Shown here: piece by piece, positions 33,066-41,755 of the stretch
How the letters are laid out: each line of letters starts with the position of its first letter
Numbering within the stretch: position 1 is the first letter of the stretch
From: Rhizobiales bacterium PAR1
GTDB lineage: Bacteria; Pseudomonadota; Alphaproteobacteria; Rhizobiales; Beijerinckiaceae
Length of the DNA: 64,000 nt
Direction of reading: 5' to 3'
Assembly (NCBI GenBank): GCA_002256205.1
Contig: NKIW01000001.1
Coordinates: 124,001 to 188,000 of the forward strand
Made by a program: the position numbers and the translations under genes
The notes under the pieces: generated by a model
What the model was told of the DNA's origin: nothing
What the model saw: only the letters and a program-made list of their open reading frames with translations
Databases searched by the model: none

Positions 33066-34364
33066 ATGTCGAACGGTTTGTGGATGCTGTTGGGCGTTTT
33101 CACCCTTGCCGCGCTGCTCGGGGCGCCGCTGGGCCTCTCGATGCTGGCAGCAGGTTTCGCCTATCTCGTTTCAACGCATCAGGATGTCGGGCTCGTCGTC
33201 GATCAGACCATGAACGGTCTCTACAACAGCTATCTGCTGATTGCCGTCCCACTTTTCATCTTCGTCGCCAATGTGATGAACGCCAGCGGGGTGATCGAGC
33301 GTCTGCTGGCGTTTGGCGCCGCGATGGTGGGGCATCTGCCCGGCGGGCTCGCGCAGGTGAACGTGGTCTCCAACCTCATCTTCTCCGGCATGAGCGGCAG
33401 TGCGGTGGCGGATGCCTCCGGTCCGGGTCTGATCGTGGCGCGCATGATGACGCGGAATGGCCGATACCCCAGAGGCTTTGCGGCAGCGACTTCGGTCGTC
33501 TCCGCGACGCTTGGGCCGTTGATGCCGACCTCGATCCCGATGATCTTCTATGCGCTCATCGCTAATGCTTCCGTCGGCGCGATGTTCCTCGGCGGGTTGG
33601 TGCCGGCAGCCCTGATGGCCATTTCCCTGATGGGTGTGATCGCGATCATCGCCCGACGGCGCAATTTTCCACGTGAAGCGCGCGTGAGCTGGGCGGAAAC
33701 GCCAGCCATTTTCGGTCGGGCGATTCTGCCGCTCGCCCTGCCCGGCCTGTTGCTCGGACTGATCTATTCCGGCGTCACCACCCCCACCGAGGCGGCGGCA
33801 ATCGCGGCGAGCTATGCGCTGATCCTCGCCTTTGCCGTGTACCGGACGCTCCGCCCCGCCCAGTTGCTGGGCGTGATTTCCGATACCGTGAAAGCCACAG
33901 CCATGATCGCCCTGATCATGGCCGGAGCCTTCGTCTTCAACTATGCCGTTGCCAATGAGGGCGTGCCGACCCTGATCCAGACGACGTTCCTCAAATGGAA
34001 CCTCTCGCCGACCGGCTTTCTTCTCTGCGTCGACCTCCTGATGCTGCTGCTTGCCATCGTGCTCGACGAGGTGACAATCCTGCTGGTGATCGTGCCGCTG
34101 CTGGTGCCCATCGCGCAGAGTCTCGGCATCGATCTCGTGCATTTCGGGATCGTGGTGGTCCTCAACATGATGGTCGGGCTGACGCTGCCGCCGCATGGGC
34201 TGTTGCTGTTCGTGATGAGCGGGCTGACCGGCACGCCGCTCTCCGAAATCTTCCGCGAGGTGCCACCTTTCATTGTGGCCATGCTCGGCATCGTGATCCT
34301 CGTCACGTTCTTCCCGGAATTCGCACTGTGGCTGCCGCGTCATGCCGGACTGATCAAGCCGTGA
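33066..34364 (+). CDS. TRAP transporter large permease DctM
   Basis: LLIAVPLFIFVANVMNASGVIERL; SGMSGSAVADASGPGLI; VTTPTEAAAIAASYALI; TLPPHGLLLFV. Confidence 0.95.
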   Translation: MSNGLWMLLGVFTLAALLGAPLGLSMLAAGFAYLVSTHQDVGLVVDQTMNGLYNSYLLIAVPLFIFVANVMNASGVIERLLAFGAAMVGHLPGGLAQVNVVSNLIFSGMSGSAVADASGPGLIVARMMTRNGRYPRGFAAATSVVSATLGPLMPTSIPMIFYALIANASVGAMFLGGLVPAALMAISLMGVIAIIARRRNFPREARVSWAETPAIFGRAILPLALPGLLLGLIYSGVTTPTEAAAIAASYALILAFAVYRTLRPAQLLGVISDTVKATAMIALIMAGAFVFNYAVANEGVPTLIQTTFLKWNLSPTGFLLCVDLLMLLLAIVLDEVTILLVIVPLLVPIAQSLGIDLVHFGIVVVLNMMVGLTLPPHGLLLFVMSGLTGTPLSEIFREVPPFIVAMLGIVILVTFFPEFALWLPRHAGLIKP

Positions 34365-34378
34365 ACCGGGCGAAGACC

Positions 34379-35104
34379 ATGCCGGAAACCGCCTTCATCA
34401 CCGGTGCGGCACAGGGTATTGGCCTCGCGATTGCCAGACGGCTCGCGCGTGATGGTTTCCGTGTCGTGATGATGGATCGCGCGCGCGAGCCGCTTGAGCA
34501 GGAGAGCGCCTCGCTGCGGGCGGAGGGACACGAGGCCGTTCCCGCCCTTTGCGATGTCTGTGATCGCGCCTCCGTCGCAGCCGTCATCGCGGAGGAGGCG
34601 CAGGTCGATGTCATGGTCACGGCGGCGGGAATCTACAACGATGCGCATTTTCTCGATCTCGACGAGGCGCGTTTTCGCCAGATGCTTGACGTCAATGTCA
34701 TCGGGACCTTTCTTCCGGCGCAGGAGGCGGCAAAGCGGATGGAGGCAGGTGGACGCATCGTCACCATCTCCTCGCGCGGAGCGCTCGGCGGTACCCGTTT
34801 TGCGCATTATGTCGCGTCAAAAGCGGCGGTAATCGGCCTGACGCGCGCCATGGCGATGGAGCTTCGCGACAAGCGTATCGCGGTCAATTCCATCGCGCCG
34901 GGCTTTACCGATACGCCGATGACGCGCTCTGCCCCACCCGAGATGTTCGCGGCCTGGGAAGCGCTGGAGCCTGCCGGCAAGGCGGCATCTCCGGCTGAAA
35001 TCGCCCATGCCGTCGCGTTTCTGGCAAGCCCCATGACGCGCTTCATCACCGGGCAGACGCTCTTCGTCGACGGCGGCAAATCGCTCGGTGGACTTTCCAT
35101 TTAG
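34379..35104 (+). CDS. SDR family oxidoreductase
   Basis: MPETAFITGAAQGIGLAIARRLARDG; HYVASKAAVIGLTRAMAMEL; RFITGQTLFVDGGKSLGG. Confidence 0.93.
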   Translation: MPETAFITGAAQGIGLAIARRLARDGFRVVMMDRAREPLEQESASLRAEGHEAVPALCDVCDRASVAAVIAEEAQVDVMVTAAGIYNDAHFLDLDEARFRQMLDVNVIGTFLPAQEAAKRMEAGGRIVTISSRGALGGTRFAHYVASKAAVIGLTRAMAMELRDKRIAVNSIAPGFTDTPMTRSAPPEMFAAWEALEPAGKAASPAEIAHAVAFLASPMTRFITGQTLFVDGGKSLGGLSI

Positions 35105-35246
35105 TGCCCCCCGGATTTTAACCTGCCCTGAATTCGTTTCCGGGGTTTGATGTGTCCCGAACGGACCGGCAAAGCTGCAGACAACCGCAGTCAAGCTGCA
35201 AGAGAGGCAGAACGAACCTCGGGCTGGATCAGGTCACGGGGCAATA

Positions 35247-35921
35247 TCAAACGTCAAACGGCACGACCGGTTTACGCTGCGCGATGTCACCCGCACGCCA
35301 TTCGGCCAGCGACATCGTCGAGAGGTCAAAGATCTCGCGGGTCAGCGAATAGCCCTGCCCGCCGAGCCTTCCGATGGCGTCCAGCGCGACGGGATCGACA
35401 TGGTGGTTGGCGTTGACAAGGTTCGCGTGGAAATGCGCGTAAACGACCTCGCCAAGGATGATTTCGCGTGAATTGCCGATACCGAGCGTGGTGTGGTGGC
35501 GGCATTCGAAGGCGACCGGCGCGTCGATGATGCGTGGCGCGGCCACTTTCACGCCCGGCGCGGTCGCGAGCCCAGCTTCGCGCATCTCGTCAATGCCCGG
35601 CTCGAACGGCACGGCGCAGACATTCATCGCCTCAAGGATCGCATCCGAAACGATGTGGATCGTGAACCCCAGGGTTTCGCGGATATTGCGCCCGGTATCC
35701 TTCTGCGCGCCGGTGGGCCGGTATTCGACACCGAGCGCGAGGATCGCAGGATCTGCCGAGAGGCAGTTGAAAAAGCTGAAAGGCGCGGCATTGGCGATAC
35801 CGTCCTTCGAGATGGTCGTGACCAGCGCGATGGGACGTGGGATCACAGCGCCAATCAGCAGCTTATAGCGCTCGCGCGGGCTCAATGCGCCAAAATCGAA
35901 GGTCGTTACATCGCGTGTCAT
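35247..35921 (-). CDS. Flavin reductase family protein (FMN-binding split barrel)
   Basis: YKLLIGAVIPRPIALVTTISKDGIANAAPFSFFNCLSADPAILALGV. Confidence 0.88.
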   Translation of the reverse strand: MTRDVTTFDFGALSPRERYKLLIGAVIPRPIALVTTISKDGIANAAPFSFFNCLSADPAILALGVEYRPTGAQKDTGRNIRETLGFTIHIVSDAILEAMNVCAVPFEPGIDEMREAGLATAPGVKVAAPRIIDAPVAFECRHHTTLGIGNSREIILGEVVYAHFHANLVNANHHVDPVALDAIGRLGGQGYSLTREIFDLSTMSLAEWRAGDIAQRKPVVPFDV

Positions 35922-36658
35922 GATGACTTGAGGCCTTCCTTGCGGGCAAAAGGAGCGAGGAGATCGCGGATATCTGCTGAATTTCGCGGTGCGAGCACGG
36001 CGCGGGCCGCCACCGCTTCGAGGTGGTGATCCATCACCGCCATGGCCTCTTCGGCATCACCGCGCTTCAGGGCTTCGATCAACTGGCGATGTTCACTCAC
36101 AGCGCATTCCGAGGAATGCGGGCGGCCATACAGCGCGAGAATGAGCGAGCAGCGCGAGCTTACCTCCTGCACGTAGCGGTCGAGCAGTGCATTGCCGGTC
36201 ATTTCGGAAAGCAGGATGTGGAATTCGCCCGCCAGGCGGATTGATTCCGGGCCGTCGCGCCCCTGCGCCTCATCTTCAAGCCGGACATGAGTTTCGAGGG
36301 TTGTGACCTGCTGCGCGGTCAGTCGTCCCGCCAGCGACTGCACCACGAGCCGTTCCAGCGACCGGCGAACATCAAAGACGTCGCGCGCTTCCTCCAGCGT
36401 CGGATAGGCAACGGAGGCGCCTTTATTTGGCTTGAGTTCGACAAGCCCTTCCACCGAGAGACGCCCCAAAGCCTCGCGCACTAGCGTACGGGATACGCCG
36501 AGCTGTTCGCCAATCGAATCCTCCGGCAGCTTCATGCCAGGCCTCAGCGCCTGCTCGATGATCGCGCGGCGAATGGCGCGATACACCGATTGCGCCCTCG
36601 AGCCCTTCGGCTCGGCACGGTGGGCCCCACTCGCTTTTGCGCTCATCTGGTTTGGCAT
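35918..36658 (-). CDS. GntR family (FCD) transcriptional regulator
   Basis: QSVYRAIRRAIIEQALRPGMKLPEDSIGEQLGVSRTLVREALGRLSVEGLVELKPNKGASVAYP. Confidence 0.92.
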   Translation of the reverse strand: MPNQMSAKASGAHRAEPKGSRAQSVYRAIRRAIIEQALRPGMKLPEDSIGEQLGVSRTLVREALGRLSVEGLVELKPNKGASVAYPTLEEARDVFDVRRSLERLVVQSLAGRLTAQQVTTLETHVRLEDEAQGRDGPESIRLAGEFHILLSEMTGNALLDRYVQEVSSRCSLILALYGRPHSSECAVSEHRQLIEALKRGDAEEAMAVMDHHLEAVAARAVLAPRNSADIRDLLAPFARKEGLKSS

Positions 36659-36786
36659 CAAACGGTCCCTGCTCCTGATCAGGAGCCCTTCTCTCACGAA
36701 GCCCACGCGGTTTCCATAAATCGCTTGCGCATCCAAATCGCATACAATACGCTTCTTGAACCGTATGCAATATTGAATATTTCTTG

Positions 36787-36811
36787 TGCGCATTTGCTGC
36801 AAAAATGCGCA
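36787..36811. promoter_or_regulatory. Candidate operator/hairpin: TGCGCATTT-N7-AAATGCGCA
   Basis: Perfect 9-bp inverted repeat in the divergent GntR/ABC intergenic region; a second IR GCATAC(36740-36745)...GTATGC(36763-36768) lies nearby. Confidence 0.5.
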
Positions 36812-36912
36812 AATCGCACGGGAAAAAGCAGGCTACACCGCAACAATTCACCGGCCGGATTATGGGCAGCGGAGAACGCGCCTGAAGCGGCCAATCACCA
36901 CGGGAGACGTTG

Positions 36913-38520
36913 ATGTCGAGAAATTGGTTCCAGAACTCTCCCCGCCTGCTGGGGGCGACCGCTGCCCTCGCGCTGATGGCCGTCACCACCCCGATGGCGG
37001 CTCAGGCGCAGGGTAAGGTGCTCAAGTGGGGTGCCGGACGCGAGATCGCCTCGCTCGATCCCTATTCCTTCGGCGAGACCTTCACACTCTCGGTACTCAA
37101 CCACGTTTATGAGGGCCTGGTGCGCTACACCGGCGATCTCAAGATCGAGCCGGCGCTGGCGGAAAGCTGGGAGACTGTTTCACCGACTATCTGGCGCTTC
37201 AAACTGCGACAGGGCGTGAAGTTCCACAACGGCAATACCTTCAATGCCGATGACGTGCTAGCCTCGCTTGCCCGCGTGACGCATGACACCTCGCCGCTCA
37301 AGGGCAACCTGCCGGCCTATAAATCCTCGAAGAAGATCGACGATTATACGGTCGAGATCGAGGTCAACGGCCCCTACCCGCTGCTGCTCAATGATCTCAC
37401 CAACATCTACATCTTCGACAAGGAGTGGATGGAGGCCAACAACACCTCGCTGCCGACCGATTCCGGAAAGGGCGTGAAGGGTTATGCAACCGACAACGCC
37501 AATGGCACCGGCCCGTTCTTCGTCGAGAGCCGGCGCGCCGACGCCAAAACCGTGTTTGCCGTCAACCCGAGCTGGTGGGACAAGCCGAAACACAACATCT
37601 CGAAGATCGAATTCACGCCAATCACCTCCTCCGCGACCCGCGTAGCTGCGATGCTCTCCGGCGAGATCGATTTCACCAACGTCGCGCCATTGCAGGATCT
37701 GCCGCGCCTCGCCGCCTCGCCCGACATCAAGGTGCTCCAGACCAACGAACTCCGCACCGTGTATTTCGCCTTCAATCTCTCGGACAAGATGTACGAGAGC
37801 GACGTGAAGGACAAAAATCCCTTGCAGGACAAGCGTGTGCGCGAGGCCCTTTACCGCGCCATCGACATTGACGGTGTGCAGAAACGTGCCATGCGCGGCC
37901 TCTCGCGCAACACCGGTGCGCTGGTCGCCCCGGCGATTCCGGGCTATACCCCGGCGCAGGACGAGCGGCTGCCGTTCGATCTCGACGGCGCGAAGAAGCT
38001 CCTGACCGAAGCAGGGTATCCCAACGGCTTCTCGTTCCAGATGAACTGCCAGAGCGATGGTCTCGTCAACGAGGAGGAGTTCTGTCAGGCGGTGGCGGCG
38101 ATGTGGTCGCGCGCCGGATTCAAACCGAACCTCTCGATGGCACCGCGTGCGCAGCAGGCACCGAAGCGCGTCAAGGGCGAGTTCGACGTGATCTCTTTCG
38201 GCTGGGCCAACGAGCCGATGATCGATGCCTATTCTATCCTCGTGCAGGTCATCCGCTCCAAGAGCGGCACCGGCGGTGTGTTCAACTGGGGCAACTGGGG
38301 TCGCCCGGACATGGATGCACTGATCGACAAAGCGGGGGTGGAACTCGACAATGCCAAGCGCATCCCCATGATGAGCGAGGCACTGATGATCGCCAAGAAG
38401 GAGCACCTCTTCATTCCGCTACATCAGCAGCCGATGGCCTGGGCGACCCGCAACACGGTTTCGACCATGGTGCAGGCCTCCGACAACAAGCCGAGGCTCT
38501 GGCTCACGCAGATGAAGTGA
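36913..38520 (+). CDS. ABC transporter substrate-binding protein, family 5 (oligopeptide/dipeptide/nickel type)
   Basis: Signal peptide; LDPYSFGETFTLSVLNHVYEGLVRYTGDLKIEPALAESWE; FKLRQGVKFHNGNTFNADDV. Confidence 0.93.
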   Translation: MSRNWFQNSPRLLGATAALALMAVTTPMAAQAQGKVLKWGAGREIASLDPYSFGETFTLSVLNHVYEGLVRYTGDLKIEPALAESWETVSPTIWRFKLRQGVKFHNGNTFNADDVLASLARVTHDTSPLKGNLPAYKSSKKIDDYTVEIEVNGPYPLLLNDLTNIYIFDKEWMEANNTSLPTDSGKGVKGYATDNANGTGPFFVESRRADAKTVFAVNPSWWDKPKHNISKIEFTPITSSATRVAAMLSGEIDFTNVAPLQDLPRLAASPDIKVLQTNELRTVYFAFNLSDKMYESDVKDKNPLQDKRVREALYRAIDIDGVQKRAMRGLSRNTGALVAPAIPGYTPAQDERLPFDLDGAKKLLTEAGYPNGFSFQMNCQSDGLVNEEEFCQAVAAMWSRAGFKPNLSMAPRAQQAPKRVKGEFDVISFGWANEPMIDAYSILVQVIRSKSGTGGVFNWGNWGRPDMDALIDKAGVELDNAKRIPMMSEALMIAKKEHLFIPLHQQPMAWATRNTVSTMVQASDNKPRLWLTQMK

Positions 38521-38536
38521 GCTTTGATGCAGTTGA

Positions 38537-38560
38537 CCGGCGTGGAATTTTCCACGCCGG
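38537..38560 (+). other. Strong intergenic stem-loop between substrate-binding and permease genes
   Basis: CCGGCGTGGAA-TT-TTCCACGCCGG, 11-bp perfect stem. Confidence 0.85.
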
Positions 38561-38585
38561 AGAAGTGCATAAATTCAGTCGCGTG

Positions 38586-38630
38586 GTGTGACGCAAAACC
38601 AGTATCCACTTTTGCGCACCATGCTCCGGA
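38586..38630. repeat. Possible dispersed Rhizobiales-type palindromic repeat
   Basis: gtgtgacGCAAAAccagtatccacTTTTGCgcaccatgctcc; resembles recurrent intergenic sequences of Rhizobiales genomes from memory. Confidence 0.4.
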
Positions 38631-38639
38631 GAGAACGGG

Positions 38640-39632
38640 ATGCTCGCCTTCCTCGTCAAGCGCCTCCTGAACGCCGTCGGCGTGATGCTGGCGGTTGCGT
38701 TCCTCGCCTTCATGATCTTCCGCTTCGTCGGTGATCCGGTTGAGCTGATGCTCAACGAACAGGCGAGCCAGGCGCAGCGCGATGAATTGCGGATGCGGCT
38801 AGGGCTCGACCGCAGCTTCTTTGTCCAATTCGGCACCTTCGTTTTCAACGCCATGCGTGGCGATTTCGGCATCTCCTACCGCAACCAGCAGGAGGTGTTC
38901 ACACTGATCGTCGAACGCTTCCCCGCGACCTTCGAACTTGTGCTGGTCGCGACGTTCCTGTCGCTCGCCATCGGCATTCCGCTCGGTGTTTATTCCGCGA
39001 TCCGCCGCGAGAGCCTTGGCGCGCAGGCGATCCAGTTCATCTCGGTACTCGGGGTCTCGCTGCCGAGTTTCGCACTAGGCATCCTGTTTATTCTCCTGTT
39101 TTCCGTGACGCTCCAATGGCTTCCCGCCTTCGGGCGCGGTGAAACCGTCGCGCTCGGCTGGTGGACGACCGGACTGTTGACGCCGAGTGGCCGTCTCGCG
39201 TTGATCCTTCCGGGTCTCACACTCTCGCTGTTTCAGATCACACTAGTGATGCGCCTCGTGCGGGCGGAAATGCTGGAAACCATGCGCACCGAGTTCATCC
39301 GCTTCGCGCGGGCACGCGGATTGCCAGATGGGTCGATCCATTTCCGTCATGCGCTACGTAACTGCCTGATGCCGGTGATCACCGTGACAGGACTTCAAAT
39401 CGGCAATCTCATCGCCTTCGCGCTGGTGACGGAAACCGTGTTCCAATGGCCGGGCATGGGGCTGCTGTTCGTGCAGGCCGTAACCTTCGTCGATATTCCG
39501 GTGATGGCGGCCTACCTCATCATCGTTTCATTCATTTTCGTGACGCTGAACACGCTGGTGGACCTGACTTACGCGCTGGTCGATCCACGCCTGCGGCAGG
39601 ACGCCTTGGCTGGGGGCGCGCATGGCCGCTAA
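38640..39632 (+). CDS. ABC transporter permease (DppB-like)
   Basis: MLAFLVKRLLNAVGVMLAVAFLAFMIFRFVGDPVELML; ALRNCLMPVITVTGLQIGNLIAFALVTETVFQWPGMG. Confidence 0.95.
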   Translation: MLAFLVKRLLNAVGVMLAVAFLAFMIFRFVGDPVELMLNEQASQAQRDELRMRLGLDRSFFVQFGTFVFNAMRGDFGISYRNQQEVFTLIVERFPATFELVLVATFLSLAIGIPLGVYSAIRRESLGAQAIQFISVLGVSLPSFALGILFILLFSVTLQWLPAFGRGETVALGWWTTGLLTPSGRLALILPGLTLSLFQITLVMRLVRAEMLETMRTEFIRFARARGLPDGSIHFRHALRNCLMPVITVTGLQIGNLIAFALVTETVFQWPGMGLLFVQAVTFVDIPVMAAYLIIVSFIFVTLNTLVDLTYALVDPRLRQDALAGGAHGR

Positions 39633-40545
39633 CGCTTCAACGTTCAAACGCCTTTTCGCTTCAGATCTCGGCTACAGCTTCCGCCAGTCGCCGGTCGCGA
39701 TGACATCGTTCGTTCTGCTGGTTTTCCTGATGCTCACGGCGTTTCTCGCGCCGTGGATCAGCCCGCAGGACCCGCATGATCTCAAGCAGCTTTTCATCGA
39801 CAAGGCTGAGCTGCCGCCGATCTGGGCGAAAGACGGCGAATGGCCCTTTATCCTTGGCACTGACCCGCAGGGGCGCGATGTGCTCTCAGCTATCCTCTAT
39901 GGCACGCGGATTTCGCTGATCATCGGCCTTGCGGCGGTCGCGGTCTCGATGACCGTCGGCGTCGCCATCGGCCTGATGGCCGGGTTTTTCGGTGGCTGGA
40001 TCGACAATCTCTTGATGCGCATCGGCGATACCGTGCTCTCAATCCCGACGCTGCTGGTCGCCATTCTGGTGAGCGCGATTTTCCGTGGGCTACTGCCGCC
40101 GGCAATGCGTGATCCCTTCGCCGCGATCATCCTCGTGCTCGCCATCGCGCTGACGGGCTGGGTGCAATATGCGCGGACGGTTCGCGCCTCCACGATGGTT
40201 GAGCGGCGCAAGGAATATGTGCTCGCGGCGCGGATTATCGGCGTTTCGCCAGCGCGCGTGATGCGCAAGCACATCCTTCCGAACACGCTGACGCCCGTAA
40301 TGGTGGCCGCGACGCTGAACCTCGGCCTCGCCATCCTTTCGGAAGCAACCCTATCCTTTCTCGGCGTCGGCATGCCGATCACACAGCCCTCGCTCGGCAC
40401 GCTGATCCGCATCGGCAACCAGTATCTCTTCTCCGGCTCGTGGTGGCTGGTGGTGTTTCCCGCGCTTCACCTCGGGCTGATCGTTCTCGCCGTCAACCTC
40501 CTCGGTGACTGGCTGCGCGATGCGCTCAACCCCAAACTTCGTTAG
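39622..40545 (+). CDS. ABC transporter permease (DppC-like)
   Basis: FILGTDPQGRDVLSAILYGTRISLIIGLAAV; GVSPARVMRKHILPNTLTPVMVAATLNLGLAILSEATLSFLGVG. Confidence 0.95.
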   Translation: MAANASTFKRLFASDLGYSFRQSPVAMTSFVLLVFLMLTAFLAPWISPQDPHDLKQLFIDKAELPPIWAKDGEWPFILGTDPQGRDVLSAILYGTRISLIIGLAAVAVSMTVGVAIGLMAGFFGGWIDNLLMRIGDTVLSIPTLLVAILVSAIFRGLLPPAMRDPFAAIILVLAIALTGWVQYARTVRASTMVERRKEYVLAARIIGVSPARVMRKHILPNTLTPVMVAATLNLGLAILSEATLSFLGVGMPITQPSLGTLIRIGNQYLFSGSWWLVVFPALHLGLIVLAVNLLGDWLRDALNPKLR

Positions 40546-40558
40546 AAAAGGTTCGTCG

Positions 40559-41755
40559 ATGAGCACCGCGCTCCTGATCAAGAATACGCGCCCGATGGGC
40601 GGCGAAACCGCGGATATCCTGATCCGCGACGGGATTATCGCGGCCATCGGCCCGAACCTGACCGCACCAGATGCCACCATTGAGGATGCGGGTGGCGATC
40701 TCGCATTACCGGGGCTTGTCGAAGCGCATACGCATCTCGATAAATCGCTCTGGGGCATGGGCTGGCGGCCGAATGATGCCGGACCGCGCCTCATCGACAA
40801 GATTGACAATGAGCGCCGCCTCAAGCGCGCGATTAACATCGATCCGGCGCGCCAATCCGCGCGGCAGGTGGTGCTTTCGGTCAGTCATGGCTCGACGCAT
40901 ATCCGCTCCCATGTCGATGTCGATACCGATCACGGCCTCTGGGGCATCGAGGGCGTGATGCGGACGCGAGCGGATTATGCCGATATCGTCGATATCGACA
41001 TCGTGGCGTTTCCGCAGTCCGGCCTGTTGCGCCGCCCCGGCACGCTCGAATTGATGGATCAGGCGATGAAGGCCGGCGCGGATGTCGTCGGCGGGCTTGA
41101 CCCTTGCGCCATCGATCGCGACCCCAAGGGCCATTGTGATGCGATTTTTGCGCTCGCCGAGAAATACGGCAAGCCGCTCGATATTCACCTGCATGAGCCG
41201 GGTGAAATGGGCGCGTTCTCGTTCGATCTCATCTTTGAGCGCACCCGCGCGCTGGGGATGAAGGGGCAGGTTGTGGTGAGCCATGCCTTCTGCCTTGGCA
41301 CGCCCGATCCCGATCTCGTGAACCCGATGATCGAGCAGCTCGCGGAACTCGATATCGGCATCATGACCACCGGCCCCGCCTCGCGCCCGGCTCCGCCGGT
41401 CAAGCGGCTGCTCGATGCGGGCATCCGCGTTTGTTCGGGCTCGGATGGCATCCGCGATACCTGGGGGCCCTATGGCAACGCAGATATGCTCGAACGCACC
41501 ATGCTCGTGGGCCTGAGGAACAATTTCCGCCGCGATGATGAGGTGGAACTTGCGTTCCATGTCTGCACGCAAGGCGGCGCGGACATCATGCGGCTAGAGA
41601 ACTATGGCCTGAAGGTCGGCGCGAAGGCGGACCTGATCATCGTCGAAGGCGAGACGATCACCCATGCCGCTGTGGCGCGGCCCGCGCGGCGCCTTGTCGT
41701 CAAGCATGGCAAGATCGTCGCCCGCAACGGCGTTTGCAACCGGACTGCACCATGA
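40559..41755 (+). CDS. Amidohydrolase, cytosine deaminase-like
   Basis: LPGLVEAHTHLDKSLWG; DIHLHEPGEMGAFSFDL; VVSHAFCLG; CSGSDGIRDTWGPYGNADMLERTML. Confidence 0.88.
   Translation: MSTALLIKNTRPMGGETADILIRDGIIAAIGPNLTAPDATIEDAGGDLALPGLVEAHTHLDKSLWGMGWRPNDAGPRLIDKIDNERRLKRAINIDPARQSARQVVLSVSHGSTHIRSHVDVDTDHGLWGIEGVMRTRADYADIVDIDIVAFPQSGLLRRPGTLELMDQAMKAGADVVGGLDPCAIDRDPKGHCDAIFALAEKYGKPLDIHLHEPGEMGAFSFDLIFERTRALGMKGQVVVSHAFCLGTPDPDLVNPMIEQLAELDIGIMTTGPASRPAPPVKRLLDAGIRVCSGSDGIRDTWGPYGNADMLERTMLVGLRNNFRRDDEVELAFHVCTQGGADIMRLENYGLKVGAKADLIIVEGETITHAAVARPARRLVVKHGKIVARNGVCNRTAP

Noticed and set aside
33171-34343. 390-aa His/Asp-rich ORF antisense to dctM
   Set aside because: Composition reflects the reverse complement of hydrophobic codons; no domain.
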